Below, one piece after another: positions 18,103 through 25,724 of a DNA stretch of 64,000 nucleotides. The position numbers and the translations under genes were made by a program. The notes below the pieces were generated by a model that had not been told where the DNA came from, did not search any database, and saw only the letters and a list, made by a program, of their open reading frames with translations. Position 1 is the stretch's first letter; every line of letters begins with the position of its first letter. Source of the stretch: Streptomyces luomodiensis (GTDB lineage: Bacteria > Actinomycetota > Actinomycetes > Streptomycetales > Streptomycetaceae); assembly GCF_031679605.1 (NCBI RefSeq), contig NZ_CP117522.1:5766001-5830000 (forward strand), read 5' to 3'.

Positions 18103-19950
18103 ATGTGCGGAATCGTTGGTTATGTGGGAGGGCAGTCCGCCCTCGATGTCGTCCTCGCCGGGCTCAAGCGGCTCGAGTACCGCGGCTATGACTCGGCGGG
18201 CGTCGCCGTGCTGGCCGACGGTGGGCTGGCGGCCGCCAAGAAGGCGGGCAAGCTGGCCAACCTGGAGAAGGAGCTGGCCGACCGGCCGCTGCCCAGCGGC
18301 GGCACCGGCATCGGCCACACCCGGTGGGCCACCCACGGCGGCCCGACCGACGCCAACGCCCATCCGCACCTGGACAACGCGGGCCGGGTCTCCGTCGTCC
18401 ACAACGGCATCATCGAGAACTTCGCCGCGCTCCGCGCCGAGTTGGCCGAGCGCGGCCACGACCTGGCCTCCGAGACCGACACCGAGGTCGTGGCGCATCT
18501 GCTCGCCGAGCAGTTCTCGTCCTGCGGCGACCTCGCCGAGGCGATGCGCCAGGTCTGCCGCCGGCTGGAGGGCGCCTTCACCCTGGTCGCGGTGCACGCG
18601 GACGCGCCCGATGTGGTGGTCGGGGCGCGCCGCAACTCGCCGCTGGTCGTCGGCGTCGGCGAGGACGAGGCGTTCCTCGCCTCCGATGTGGCCGCCTTCA
18701 TCGCCCACACCCGCGAGGCCATCGAGCTGGGCCAGGACCAGGTCGTGGAGGCCCGCCGGGACGGTGTGGTGGTCACCGACTTCGACGGGGCGCCGGCCGA
18801 GGTCCGCCCGTACCACGTGGACTGGGACGCCTCCGCCGCCGAGAAGGGCGGCTACGACTACTTCATGCTCAAGGAGATCGCCGAGCAGCCGAAGGCCGTC
18901 GCGGACACCCTGCTCGGCCGCATCGACCTGGCCGGGAACCTCTGCCTGGACGAGGTGCGCATCCCGGCCTCGGTGCTGCGCGAGGTCAGCAAGGTCGTGA
19001 TCGTGGCGTGCGGCACCGCCTACCACGCCGGCATGATCGCCAAGTACGCCATCGAGCACTGGACCCGTATCCCCTGTGAGACGGAGCTGGCCAGCGAGTT
19101 CCGCTACCGCGACCCGATCCTGGACCAGCGGACGCTGGTGATCGCCATCTCCCAGTCCGGCGAGACCATGGACACCCTCATGGCGCTGCGGCACGCGCGC
19201 GAGCAGGGCGCGAAGGTGCTGGCCATCTGCAACACCAACGGCTCCACCATCCCGCGTGAATCGGACGCGGTGCTCTACACCCACGCCGGGCCCGAGGTCG
19301 CCGTCGCCTCCACCAAGGCGTTTCTCACCCAGCTGGTGGCCTGCTACCTGGTGGCGCTCTACCTGGGTCAGGTGCGCGGCACCAAGTGGGGCGACGAGAT
19401 CCTGTCCGTGATCCGCGAGCTGTCGGAGATCGCCACCCAGGTGGACCAGGTCCTGGAGACCATGGAGCCGGTGCGGGAACTGGCCCGGACGCTGGCCGAC
19501 AAGAACACCGTGCTCTTCCTGGGCCGGCACGTGGGCTACCCCGTCGCCTTGGAGGGCGCGCTCAAGCTCAAGGAACTGGCCTACATGCACGCCGAGGGCT
19601 TCGCGGCGGGCGAGCTCAAGCACGGGCCGATCGCGCTCATCGAGCAGGACGTGCCGGTCGTGGTGGTCGTGCCGTCGCCGCGCGGGCGGTCGGTGCTGCA
19701 CGACAAGATCGTCTCCAATATCCAGGAGATCCGGGCCCGCGGCGCCCGCACGATCGTGATCGCCGAACGCGGCGACGAGGCGGTGGGCCCGTACGCCGAC
19801 CACCTGATCGAGATCCCGGCCACCCCGACCCTGCTCCAGCCGCTGGTGGCCACGGTGCCGCTCCAGGTCTTCGCGTGCGAGCTGGCGACGGCGCGGGGCA
19901 ACGAGGTCGACCAGCCGAGGAACCTGGCCAAGTCGGTGACCGTGGAGTGA
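18103..19950 (+). CDS. glmS: Glutamine-fructose-6-phosphate aminotransferase (isomerising)
   Basis: GlmS makes glucosamine-6-phosphate from fructose-6-phosphate and glutamine, committing carbon to UDP-GlcNAc. It is 615 residues. The ATG at 18103 places the nucleophile at C2 (MCGIVGYVG), required after Met removal; an upstream frame from 18022 would bury it. The glutaminase domain is about residues 1-240 ([21 protein letters not shown]). Two SIS domains follow ([11 protein letters not shown] at about residue 350, then GEFA-type segment [17 protein letters not shown]). No glmS ribozyme is seen in the short upstream region. Confidence 0.97.
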   Translation: MCGIVGYVGGQSALDVVLAGLKRLEYRGYDSAGVAVLADGGLAAAKKAGKLANLEKELADRPLPSGGTGIGHTRWATHGGPTDANAHPHLDNAGRVSVVHNGIIENFAALRAELAERGHDLASETDTEVVAHLLAEQFSSCGDLAEAMRQVCRRLEGAFTLVAVHADAPDVVVGARRNSPLVVGVGEDEAFLASDVAAFIAHTREAIELGQDQVVEARRDGVVVTDFDGAPAEVRPYHVDWDASAAEKGGYDYFMLKEIAEQPKAVADTLLGRIDLAGNLCLDEVRIPASVLREVSKVVIVACGTAYHAGMIAKYAIEHWTRIPCETELASEFRYRDPILDQRTLVIAISQSGETMDTLMALRHAREQGAKVLAICNTNGSTIPRESDAVLYTHAGPEVAVASTKAFLTQLVACYLVALYLGQVRGTKWGDEILSVIRELSEIATQVDQVLETMEPVRELARTLADKNTVLFLGRHVGYPVALEGALKLKELAYMHAEGFAAGELKHGPIALIEQDVPVVVVVPSPRGRSVLHDKIVSNIQEIRARGARTIVIAERGDEAVGPYADHLIEIPATPTLLQPLVATVPLQVFACELATARGNEVDQPRNLAKSVTVE

Positions 19951-19954
19951 CCGG

Positions 19955-20323
19955 GTGATCGTCGGCGTGGGCATCGATGTGGCCGGTATCGACCGTTTCG
20001 CGGAAGCGCTGGAGCGCACCCCCGGGATGGCGGACCGGCTGTTCGTCGAGCACGAACTGTGGCTGCCCAGCGGGGAGCGCCGTGGCATGGCCTCGCTGGC
20101 GGCCCGGTTCGCCGCCAAGGAGGCGCTCGCCAAGTCCCTGGGCGCCCCCGGCGGGCTGCGCTGGACGGACGCGGAGATCCTGACCGAACCCAGCGGCCGG
20201 CCCCGCCTCTCGGTACGCGGCACGGTCGCGGTGTGCGCGGAGCGGCTGGGGGTGCGGGGACTGCATGTCTCGCTGAGCCATGACGCGGGGGTCGCGTCGG
20301 CGGTGGTGATCGCGGAGGGGTGA
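19955..20323 (+). CDS. acpS: Holo-[acyl-carrier-protein] synthase
   Basis: AcpS transfers 4'-phosphopantetheine from CoA to apo-ACP. At 122 residues it is of typical length. The magnesium and CoA motifs are [12 protein letters not shown] at the N-terminus (D8 region) and [13 protein letters not shown] in the middle, with [15 protein letters not shown] at the C-terminus. GTG 19955 starts 5 nt after the glmS stop, using GGAG at the end of glmS as its ribosome binding site, so the two genes are coupled. Immediately downstream the conserved gene order is interrupted by the inverted-repeat cassette. Confidence 0.95.
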   Translation: MIVGVGIDVAGIDRFAEALERTPGMADRLFVEHELWLPSGERRGMASLAARFAAKEALAKSLGAPGGLRWTDAEILTEPSGRPRLSVRGTVAVCAERLGVRGLHVSLSHDAGVASAVVIAEG

Positions 20324-20406
20324 GGGTTCCGCCGGGTTCCGCTGAGTGCGGGTTCCGCTGGGTGCGTGGTCGGGTGCGGGTGCGGGTGCGGGTAGTTGGT
20401 GGTTGC

Positions 20407-20730
20407 TGCGTGGTGCTTGTGCGGGTGCGTGGTGGTTGCTGGGGTGCGCCCGCTGTTCGTGGTGGGTGCCGGGGGCGGGGCCTCCGGTGCGGCGCCCTGG
20501 ACCGCATATTTACGGCGCCGGTGCCCGGGGGCGTGGGGTGGGCCGGGAATTGGCGCCACAAATATGCGACAGCGTCCAGGACACCACCCCTCCGACCCCG
20601 CCCCCTCCCGTCTCGTCGGCGCCTGCCCGCCGGTGGCACAGGCCCCGGCCAGATTCCCGGTCGCCCGGGGACGGGCGCTCGGCGGGGTGGGTACGACCCC
20701 GCCCCCTCCCGTCTCGTCGGCGCCTGCCCG
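20407..20730. repeat. Left arm of a ~324-bp inverted repeat flanking an accessory cassette
   Basis: This stretch is present in inverted orientation at 25381-25705 with only a handful of substitutions and one 1-nt indel over about 324 bp. It contains an 85-bp palindromic element (20496-20580) and 1.4 copies of a GC-rich unit of about 100 bp (CCCGCCCCCTCCCGTCTCGT and onwards) that is tandemly amplified in the other arm. It starts about 85 nt after the acpS stop and ends just inside the 3' flank of the aldehyde dehydrogenase gene. No coding function is apparent. Confidence 0.93.
20496..20580. repeat. 85-bp palindromic element (left copy)
   Basis: Outer arms CCTGGAC at 20496-20502 and GTCCAGG at 20574-20580 surround inner arms CGCATATTT-ACGGCGCC at 20503-20519 and GGCGCC-ACAAATATGCG at 20552-20568. 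The inner arms pair over 15 of 17 positions. The AT-rich CGCATATTT blocks stand out in a sequence above 75% GC. A second copy is at 25532-25616. It could be a miniature mobile element, a recombination site or an extrusion-prone hairpin. Confidence 0.85.
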
Positions 20731-20766
20731 CCCGGTGGTCGTCGTCAGGCGCTCGGCCAGAGCGCT

Positions 20767-22257
20767 TCAGCGTGTGGTGTCGATCGCGACGTACTTCTCC
20801 TCGAGGTACTCGTCGATGCCGCTGCTGCCGCCCTCGCGCCCGATACCGGATTGCTTGACCCCGCCGAAGGGGGCACTGGGGTCGGAGACGTAGCCGCGGT
20901 TGAGCCCGACCATGCCGGTCTCGATCTGCTCGACCATGCGCAGCGCGCGCCCGAGATCCTGGGTGTAGACGTAGCTGACCAGGCCGAACTCGGTGTCGTT
21001 GGCGGCGTGCAGGGCCTCGGCCTCGGTGGTGAAGGTCTGGATCGCCGCCACCGGGCCGAAGATCTCCTCCCGGATGATCCGGGCGTCGGCGGGGACGTCG
21101 GTGATCACGGTCGGCGGGTAGAAGTAGCCGGGCCCCTCGGGCACGGCGCCACCCGCGCGCAGCCGAGCCCCGCCGGCCACGGTTTCCTCGACCAGGTCAG
21201 CCACCCGCCGGCGCTGCCGGTCGTCGATGAGTGGGCCGAGGTCGGTACTCGGGTCGGTGCCGACGCCGAGGCTCAGGGTGCTCATGCGCTCGACGAGCCG
21301 CTCGGCGAACTCCTCGGCGACCTCGGCGTGGACGTAGAAGCGGTTGGCCGCGATGCATGCCTCGCCGATGTTGCGCAGCTTGGCGGTCATCGCGCCCGCG
21401 ACCGCGGCGTCCAGGTCGGCGTCGGCGCACACCACGAAGGGGGCGTTACCGCCGAGCTCCATCGAGGTCCGCAGCACGTTCTGCGCGGCCTGGGCGAGCA
21501 GCAGGCGTCCGACCGGGGTCGAGCCGGTGAAGGAGACCTTGCGCAACCGGCGGTCGGCCATGAGCGGTTCGGACAAGGCCGAGGCATGGCTGGTGGGCAC
21601 GACGTTGACTGCCCCGTCGGGCAACCCCGCCTCGACGAGCAGCGACACCAGCGCATTGGTGGTCAGCGGGGTCTGCGGGGCCGGCTTGACCACGCTCGTG
21701 CAGCCTGCGGCCAACGCCGGGGCGATCTTGCGCGCCGGCATCGCGAGCGGGGCGTTCCAGGGGGTGATCAGCAGGCAGGGCCCGACGGGCTGGCGCATCA
21801 CCAGTACCCGCGCCGAACCGTCCTCGCTGACCTTCCAGCCGCCGTCGATGCGCACGGCCTCCTCGGCGAACCAGCGCAGATAGCCTGCCGCGTAGGCGAC
21901 CTCGGAGCGCGACTCGGCCAGCGACTTGCCCATCTCCAGGGTGATCAGCAGCGCGAACTGCTCGGTGCGCTCCAGAAGCAGGTCATGGGCGCGGCGCAGG
22001 ATCTCCGCCCGGCGCCGGGGCGGGACCGCGGCCCACTGCGGCTGGGCGAGGGTGGCCGCCTCCAGGGCGTCCAGCCCGAGCTGCGCGGTGGCGTCGGCGA
22101 CGTGGGCCAACGTCTCGCCCGTGGCGGGGTTCTCCACGGCGAAAGTCGCCCCGTTCGGGGCCGGAATCCAGCGGCCCCCGATGAACAGATCGGTTCGGAC
22201 CCAGTCGAGCACGGACGACGGCGACTCCGAGGATGACTCGGGAAGCACGGCATTCAC
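20767..22257 (-). CDS. NAD(P)-dependent aldehyde dehydrogenase, succinate-semialdehyde dehydrogenase-like
   Basis: It oxidises an aldehyde to a carboxylate; the closest family by motif is GabD-type succinate-semialdehyde dehydrogenase (VENPATGETLAHVADAT, GYLRWFAEEAVRIDG). It is 496 residues from GTG 22257, preceded by an AAGAAGA stretch. The catalytic cysteine is C301 in GEACIAANRF, and the general-base glutamate is in SMELGGNAPFV. The cofactor loop is FTGSTPVGRLL. It is the last gene of a three-gene minus-strand run (SDR, DJ-1-like, ALDH) inside the inverted-repeat cassette, where it probably detoxifies or catabolises an aldehyde. The substrate cannot be set from sequence. Confidence 0.9.
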   Translation of the reverse strand: MNAVLPESSSESPSSVLDWVRTDLFIGGRWIPAPNGATFAVENPATGETLAHVADATAQLGLDALEAATLAQPQWAAVPPRRRAEILRRAHDLLLERTEQFALLITLEMGKSLAESRSEVAYAAGYLRWFAEEAVRIDGGWKVSEDGSARVLVMRQPVGPCLLITPWNAPLAMPARKIAPALAAGCTSVVKPAPQTPLTTNALVSLLVEAGLPDGAVNVVPTSHASALSEPLMADRRLRKVSFTGSTPVGRLLLAQAAQNVLRTSMELGGNAPFVVCADADLDAAVAGAMTAKLRNIGEACIAANRFYVHAEVAEEFAERLVERMSTLSLGVGTDPSTDLGPLIDDRQRRRVADLVEETVAGGARLRAGGAVPEGPGYFYPPTVITDVPADARIIREEIFGPVAAIQTFTTEAEALHAANDTEFGLVSYVYTQDLGRALRMVEQIETGMVGLNRGYVSDPSAPFGGVKQSGIGREGGSSGIDEYLEEKYVAIDTTR

Positions 22258-22345
22258 GACGGTCTTCTTTCGATTCTCGTGATGGTGTGGGTGGCCAGGA
22301 CGGGCGCGCGTGCCGAGCCCGTCCTGGCCCGTGGCGAGGAGCCGG

Positions 22346-23047
22346 TCAGGCGCTCGCGGCCAGGGCGGCGACGATCGCGTCGGCCATCGGGGCGCTGGAG
22401 GCCGGGTTCTGCCCGGTGAACAGGGTGCCGTCCTGCACGGTGTAGGGCTGGTAGGCCGGGCCGCTCTCGTGGCGGGCACCGAGCTCGCGCAGCCGGCCGG
22501 CCAGCAGCCAGGGCGCGCCCTGCGCGGTGCCGAAGATCTCCTCTTCCTCGTCGGTGAAGGCGGCCATGCGCCGGCCGGTGAAGCGCCAGCTGCCATCGGC
22601 CTCGGTCGCGCTGAGCAGGCCCGCGGGCCCGTGGCAGACCGCGCCGATGATCTTGTTCTGGTCGTCGGCCTCCATCAGGAGCCGCCCGAGGTCGGCGTCC
22701 TGGTAGAGGTCGACCACCGGGCCATGGCCGCCGGGCAGGACGATCGCCGCGTAGTCGGCGAGGTCGACCTTCGCGAGGTCGAACGGCGGCCCGAACGCCG
22801 CGAGCGCCGCCTGGGCGTGGGCCACGTGCTCGGCGCATCCCTCACCGGCGACCGCCGGGTCGGCGCTGTGTGCGTCGAGGGGCTGGAGAACCCCGCCGGG
22901 CGAGGCGAAATCGACGGTGTGCCCGGCCGCGACGAACGCCGCATGCGGGGCAGCGAGCTCCTCGGCCCAGTACCCGGTCGGATAGGTCGACCCGTCTGCC
23001 CGTACCCAGGTGTCGGCGGCCGACATGACGATCAGGATCTTGCTCAT
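22346..23047 (-). CDS. DJ-1/PfpI-family protein (Hsp31/glyoxalase III-like)
   Basis: The 233-residue class I glutamine-amidotransferase-like protein has its nucleophile elbow at IIGAVCHGPAGLL (C138), an upstream acidic residue in GYWAEELAAPHAAF, and the typical N-terminus KILIVMSAADTWV. Proteins with this layout include Hsp31-type chaperones and glutathione-independent glyoxalases acting on methylglyoxal. ATG 23047 with GGAGGA 7 nt upstream is preferred to the TTG one codon earlier. It lies between the SDR and ALDH genes, which suggests a shared role in reactive-carbonyl handling. Confidence 0.88.
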   Translation of the reverse strand: MSKILIVMSAADTWVRADGSTYPTGYWAEELAAPHAAFVAAGHTVDFASPGGVLQPLDAHSADPAVAGEGCAEHVAHAQAALAAFGPPFDLAKVDLADYAAIVLPGGHGPVVDLYQDADLGRLLMEADDQNKIIGAVCHGPAGLLSATEADGSWRFTGRRMAAFTDEEEEIFGTAQGAPWLLAGRLRELGARHESGPAYQPYTVQDGTLFTGQNPASSAPMADAIVAALAASA

Positions 23048-23086
23048 CAACTGTTCCTCCAGAGGAATCGGATGGTGGGAAACCGT

Positions 23087-23950
23087 TCAGGCCTGGGCGA
23101 AGTCGGTCAGCGGGGCCCGGTCCTTCGAGGCGTCGAGCGTGGCGCTCAGGGCGTTCACTTTCGCCGTGGCGTAGGCGTGGGAGTCCGAACCGAGCACCTG
23201 ACGCAGCTCGGTGCCCCCGGCGACGACGTTGGCGATCATCTGCTCGGCGCCCTTGACCGGGTCGCCGGGCTGGCTGCCCGGCATCCGCAGGTGGGTGGCG
23301 ACCATGTCGCGGATGGCCGGGTAGGCGTCGGTGGTCTCGGCGGGCAGCACCAGCGAGTCGGTGCTCAGGAAGTCGGTGCGGAAGTAGCCCGGCTCGACGA
23401 TCGTGACCGTGATCCCGTGGTCGGCGACCTCGGCGGCCAGCGACTCGGACAGGCCCTCCAGGGCGTACTTGCCCGCGCAGTAGAGCGCCCAGCCCGGCAC
23501 CGAGACCAGGCCGAGCACCGAGGAGACGTTGACGATGTGACCGCCGCCCTGCGCACGCAGCGTCGGCAGGGTCGAGCGCAGCACGTTCCACACACCGACG
23601 ACCTGCACATCGAGCATGTCCCGCACCGCCTCGGCGCTGGTCTCCTCGACCGCGGCGAGGTAGCCGTAGCCGGCGTTGTTGACCACGACGTCGAGCGAGG
23701 AGAAGCGCTCGGTCGTCCGTGCCACCGCTGTGTCGACCGCGCTCGGGTCGCGCAGGTCGACCTCCAGGACGAGCAGTCGGCCGGTGTCGGCGGAGCGGGC
23801 CCGCAGCGCGTCGGTCAGCCGCTGGGCCGACCGGGTCGTGGCGGCGACGTTGTCGCCACGCTCGAGCAACTGGGCGACCAGCTCGAGGCCGAAACCGCGG
23901 GAGGCCCCGGTGACGAACCAGGTGGCCGGGCGGCCGGTGGGGTAGCTCAT
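23087..23950 (-). CDS. Short-chain dehydrogenase/reductase
   Basis: A classical SDR of 287 residues. The NADP-type nucleotide motif is VTGASRGFGLELVAQ with a following basic TTRSAQR. The structural motif is NNAGYG, the catalytic serine is in NVSSVLG, and the YxxxK pair is in YCAGKYALEG. The substrate is unknown; the VEPGYFRTDF segment is common among reductases acting on small carbonyls. It is the first gene of the minus-strand run, facing the MmyB-type regulator across a promoter region with a clear palindromic operator candidate. SDR genes beside MmyB-type regulators are a recurrent actinobacterial pair, as I recall. Confidence 0.9.
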   Translation of the reverse strand: MSYPTGRPATWFVTGASRGFGLELVAQLLERGDNVAATTRSAQRLTDALRARSADTGRLLVLEVDLRDPSAVDTAVARTTERFSSLDVVVNNAGYGYLAAVEETSAEAVRDMLDVQVVGVWNVLRSTLPTLRAQGGGHIVNVSSVLGLVSVPGWALYCAGKYALEGLSESLAAEVADHGITVTIVEPGYFRTDFLSTDSLVLPAETTDAYPAIRDMVATHLRMPGSQPGDPVKGAEQMIANVVAGGTELRQVLGSDSHAYATAKVNALSATLDASKDRAPLTDFAQA

Positions 23951-24050
23951 GAAAGGGAAAGCTCCTCTCCGGGATGCGGCCGGTGTGTCCCGACCGCCGT
24001 GAACACCACAATGGCCGCGGACCGGGACCCCCGGGCCGTCATCCGGCGCC

Positions 24051-24087
24051 CTCCGCGTCCTAGGACGCGGAGACCTAGGACGCGGAG
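24051..24087. promoter_or_regulatory. Candidate operator of the MmyB-type regulator
   Basis: A perfect 22-bp palindrome lies at 24051-24072 (half-site CTCCGCGTCCT, centre CCTAGG). The half CCTAGGACGCGGAG is repeated directly at 24074-24087, 15 bp from its first occurrence at 24059. It sits 40 bp upstream of the regulator start and about 100 bp upstream of the SDR start, in the divergent promoter region. This is the expected place for an autoregulating XRE-family repressor or activator. Confidence 0.65.
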
Positions 24088-24127
24088 GTCCAGGCGGGAT
24101 CCCCGGAATGCGCGGCACACTGAGGTG

Positions 24128-25000
24128 ATGACCGAGAAGAACCAGGAGCTCGCGGATTTCCTGCGCCGCGCACGCAGTCAGTGCGACCCCGCACGCGCCG
24201 GACTGCCCGCCGACGCGCGGGTCCGGCGGTTTCCGGGACTGCGCCGCGAGGAGGTGGCGCTGCTGGCCGGTGTCTCGACCGACTACTACGCCCGGCTCGA
24301 ACAGGGACGGCGGATCGTCCCGTCCCCGTCCGTCCTCGAGGCCCTCGGTCGCGCCCTGGAGCTCGACGCCGCCGGTCAGACCCACCTCGAGGACCTCATC
24401 GGGGCAGCCAGCAGACCCCAACGTCCCCGCCCACGCGCCGTTCAGCGGGTCCGCCCCGGGCTGCGCCAACTCCTCGACGCCCTCGACGGCGAACCGGCAA
24501 TGATCCTCGGACGCCGCACCGATGTCCTGGCCACCAACCGGATGGCCCGAGCACTGTTCGCCGACTTCGATGCCCGCCCACCGGCCGAGCGCAACTACGC
24601 ACGCTGGATGTTGCTCGACGAGGACGCCCGCGCCCTGTTCGTCGATTGGGAGCTCCAGGCCCGAGCCGCCGTGGAGAGCCTGCGCCTGGAACTCGGCGCC
24701 GACCCACACGACCGGGCGACAAGAGACCTCGTGGCCGAACTGCGCACCAAGAGCGCCGAGTTCCGCGGCTGGTGGGACGAACACCGCGTTTACCAGCGCA
24801 CCCACGGCTCCAAACGGCTATGCCACCCCGTCGTCGGGGACCTCACCGTCGACTACGAGACCCTCACCCTGCCCGGCGACACCGACAGCACCCTCTACGT
24901 CTACACCACCGAACCTGGTTCGCCCTCCCACCAGGCCCTCGACCTCCTCGCCAGCTGGACACTGTCCCCACGGCCGAGCTCAAACACGAACACGCAATAG
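24128..25000 (+). CDS. XRE-family transcriptional regulator with MmyB-like ligand-binding domain
   Basis: The 290-residue protein has an N-terminal helix-turn-helix at about residues 10-85 (GLRREEVALLAGVSTDYYAR, then LEQGRR). The MmyB-like ligand-binding domain (MLTR_LBD type) covers about 105-280, with typical ALFADFDARPPAERNYARWM and TKSAEFRGWWDEHRV segments. MmyB-type domains are reported to bind small, sometimes fatty-acid-like ligands; the ligand here is unknown. ATG 24128 follows GAGGTG. It is divergent from the SDR gene and probably controls both itself and the SDR/DJ-1/ALDH run. Confidence 0.9.
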   Translation: MTEKNQELADFLRRARSQCDPARAGLPADARVRRFPGLRREEVALLAGVSTDYYARLEQGRRIVPSPSVLEALGRALELDAAGQTHLEDLIGAASRPQRPRPRAVQRVRPGLRQLLDALDGEPAMILGRRTDVLATNRMARALFADFDARPPAERNYARWMLLDEDARALFVDWELQARAAVESLRLELGADPHDRATRDLVAELRTKSAEFRGWWDEHRVYQRTHGSKRLCHPVVGDLTVDYETLTLPGDTDSTLYVYTTEPGSPSHQALDLLASWTLSPRPSSNTNTQ

Positions 25001-25117
25001 CCGACCATGCTTGAGCGCGGACCCGGCCAGCGTTTCACCGAGAGGCCGGAGGAGGGGCGGGGCACCCTTCCGCCCAGCGCCCTAGCCGCAGACGAGGCCG
25101 GAGAGGGCGGGGTCGTA

Positions 25118-25520
25118 CCCACCCCGCCGAGCGCTCGTCCCCGGGCGACCGGGAATCTGGGCGGGGTCTGTGCCACCGGCGGGTGGCCGCGAGACGGCGG
25201 GAGGGGGCGGGGGTGTACCCACCCCGCCGAGCGTCCGTCCCCGGGCGACCGGGAATCTGGGCGGGGTCTGTGCCACCGGCGGGTGGCCGCGAGACGGCGG
25301 AGGGGGGGCGGGGTTGTACCCACCCCGCCGAGCGCCCGTCCCCGGGCGACCGGGAATCTGGGCGGAGCCTGTGCCACCGGCGGGCAGGCGCCGAGGAGAC
25401 GGGAGGGGGCGGGGTTGGTACCCACCCCGCCGAGCGCCCGTCCCCGGGCGACCGGGAATCTGGCCGGGGCCTGTGCCACCGGCGGGCAGGCGCCGACGAG
25501 ACGGGAGGGGGCGGGGTCGG
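25118..25520. repeat. Four tandem copies of a ~100-bp GC-rich repeat
   Basis: Units begin at 25118, 25218, 25319 and 25421 with CCCACCCCGCCGAGCG and run on through GTCCCCGGGCGACCGGGAAT and a GACGGGAGGGGGCGGGG end. Copies differ by small substitutions and 1-2 nt indels. The last copy belongs to the right inverted-repeat arm; the left arm at 20595-20730 has only 1.4 copies. The rest of the 724-nt gap 25001-25724 is the 85-bp palindrome and the outer inverted-repeat sequence; no gene is visible. Confidence 0.9.
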
Positions 25521-25705
25521 AGGGGTGGTGTCCTGGACGCTGTCGCATATTTGTGGCGCCAATTCCCGGCCCACCCCACGCCTCCGGGCACCGGCGCCGT
25601 AAATATGCGGTCCAGGGCGCCGCACCGGAGGCCCCGCCCCCGGCACCCACCACGAACAGCGGGCGCACCCCAGCAACCACTACGCACCCGCACAAGCACC
25701 ACGCA
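25381..25705. repeat. Right arm of the ~324-bp inverted repeat
   Basis: This is the reverse complement of 20407-20730. It includes the second copy of the 85-bp palindromic element at 25532-25616. The arm ends about 20 nt before the stop of the NAD(P)H-hydrate repair gene. The two arms enclose 4.65 kb carrying four genes. Confidence 0.93.
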
Positions 25706-25724
25706 CCCGCACCCAGCGGAACCC

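Noticed and set aside
20320..25000. Transposase or integrase gene in the inverted-repeat cassette
   Set aside because: Both strands were read through; only ALDH, DJ-1-like, SDR and MmyB-type genes are present. No DDE, tyrosine or serine recombinase motif was seen.
20407..25705. Classical composite transposon with direct target duplications
   Set aside because: No insertion sequence in the arms and no short direct repeat was recognised immediately outside both arms.
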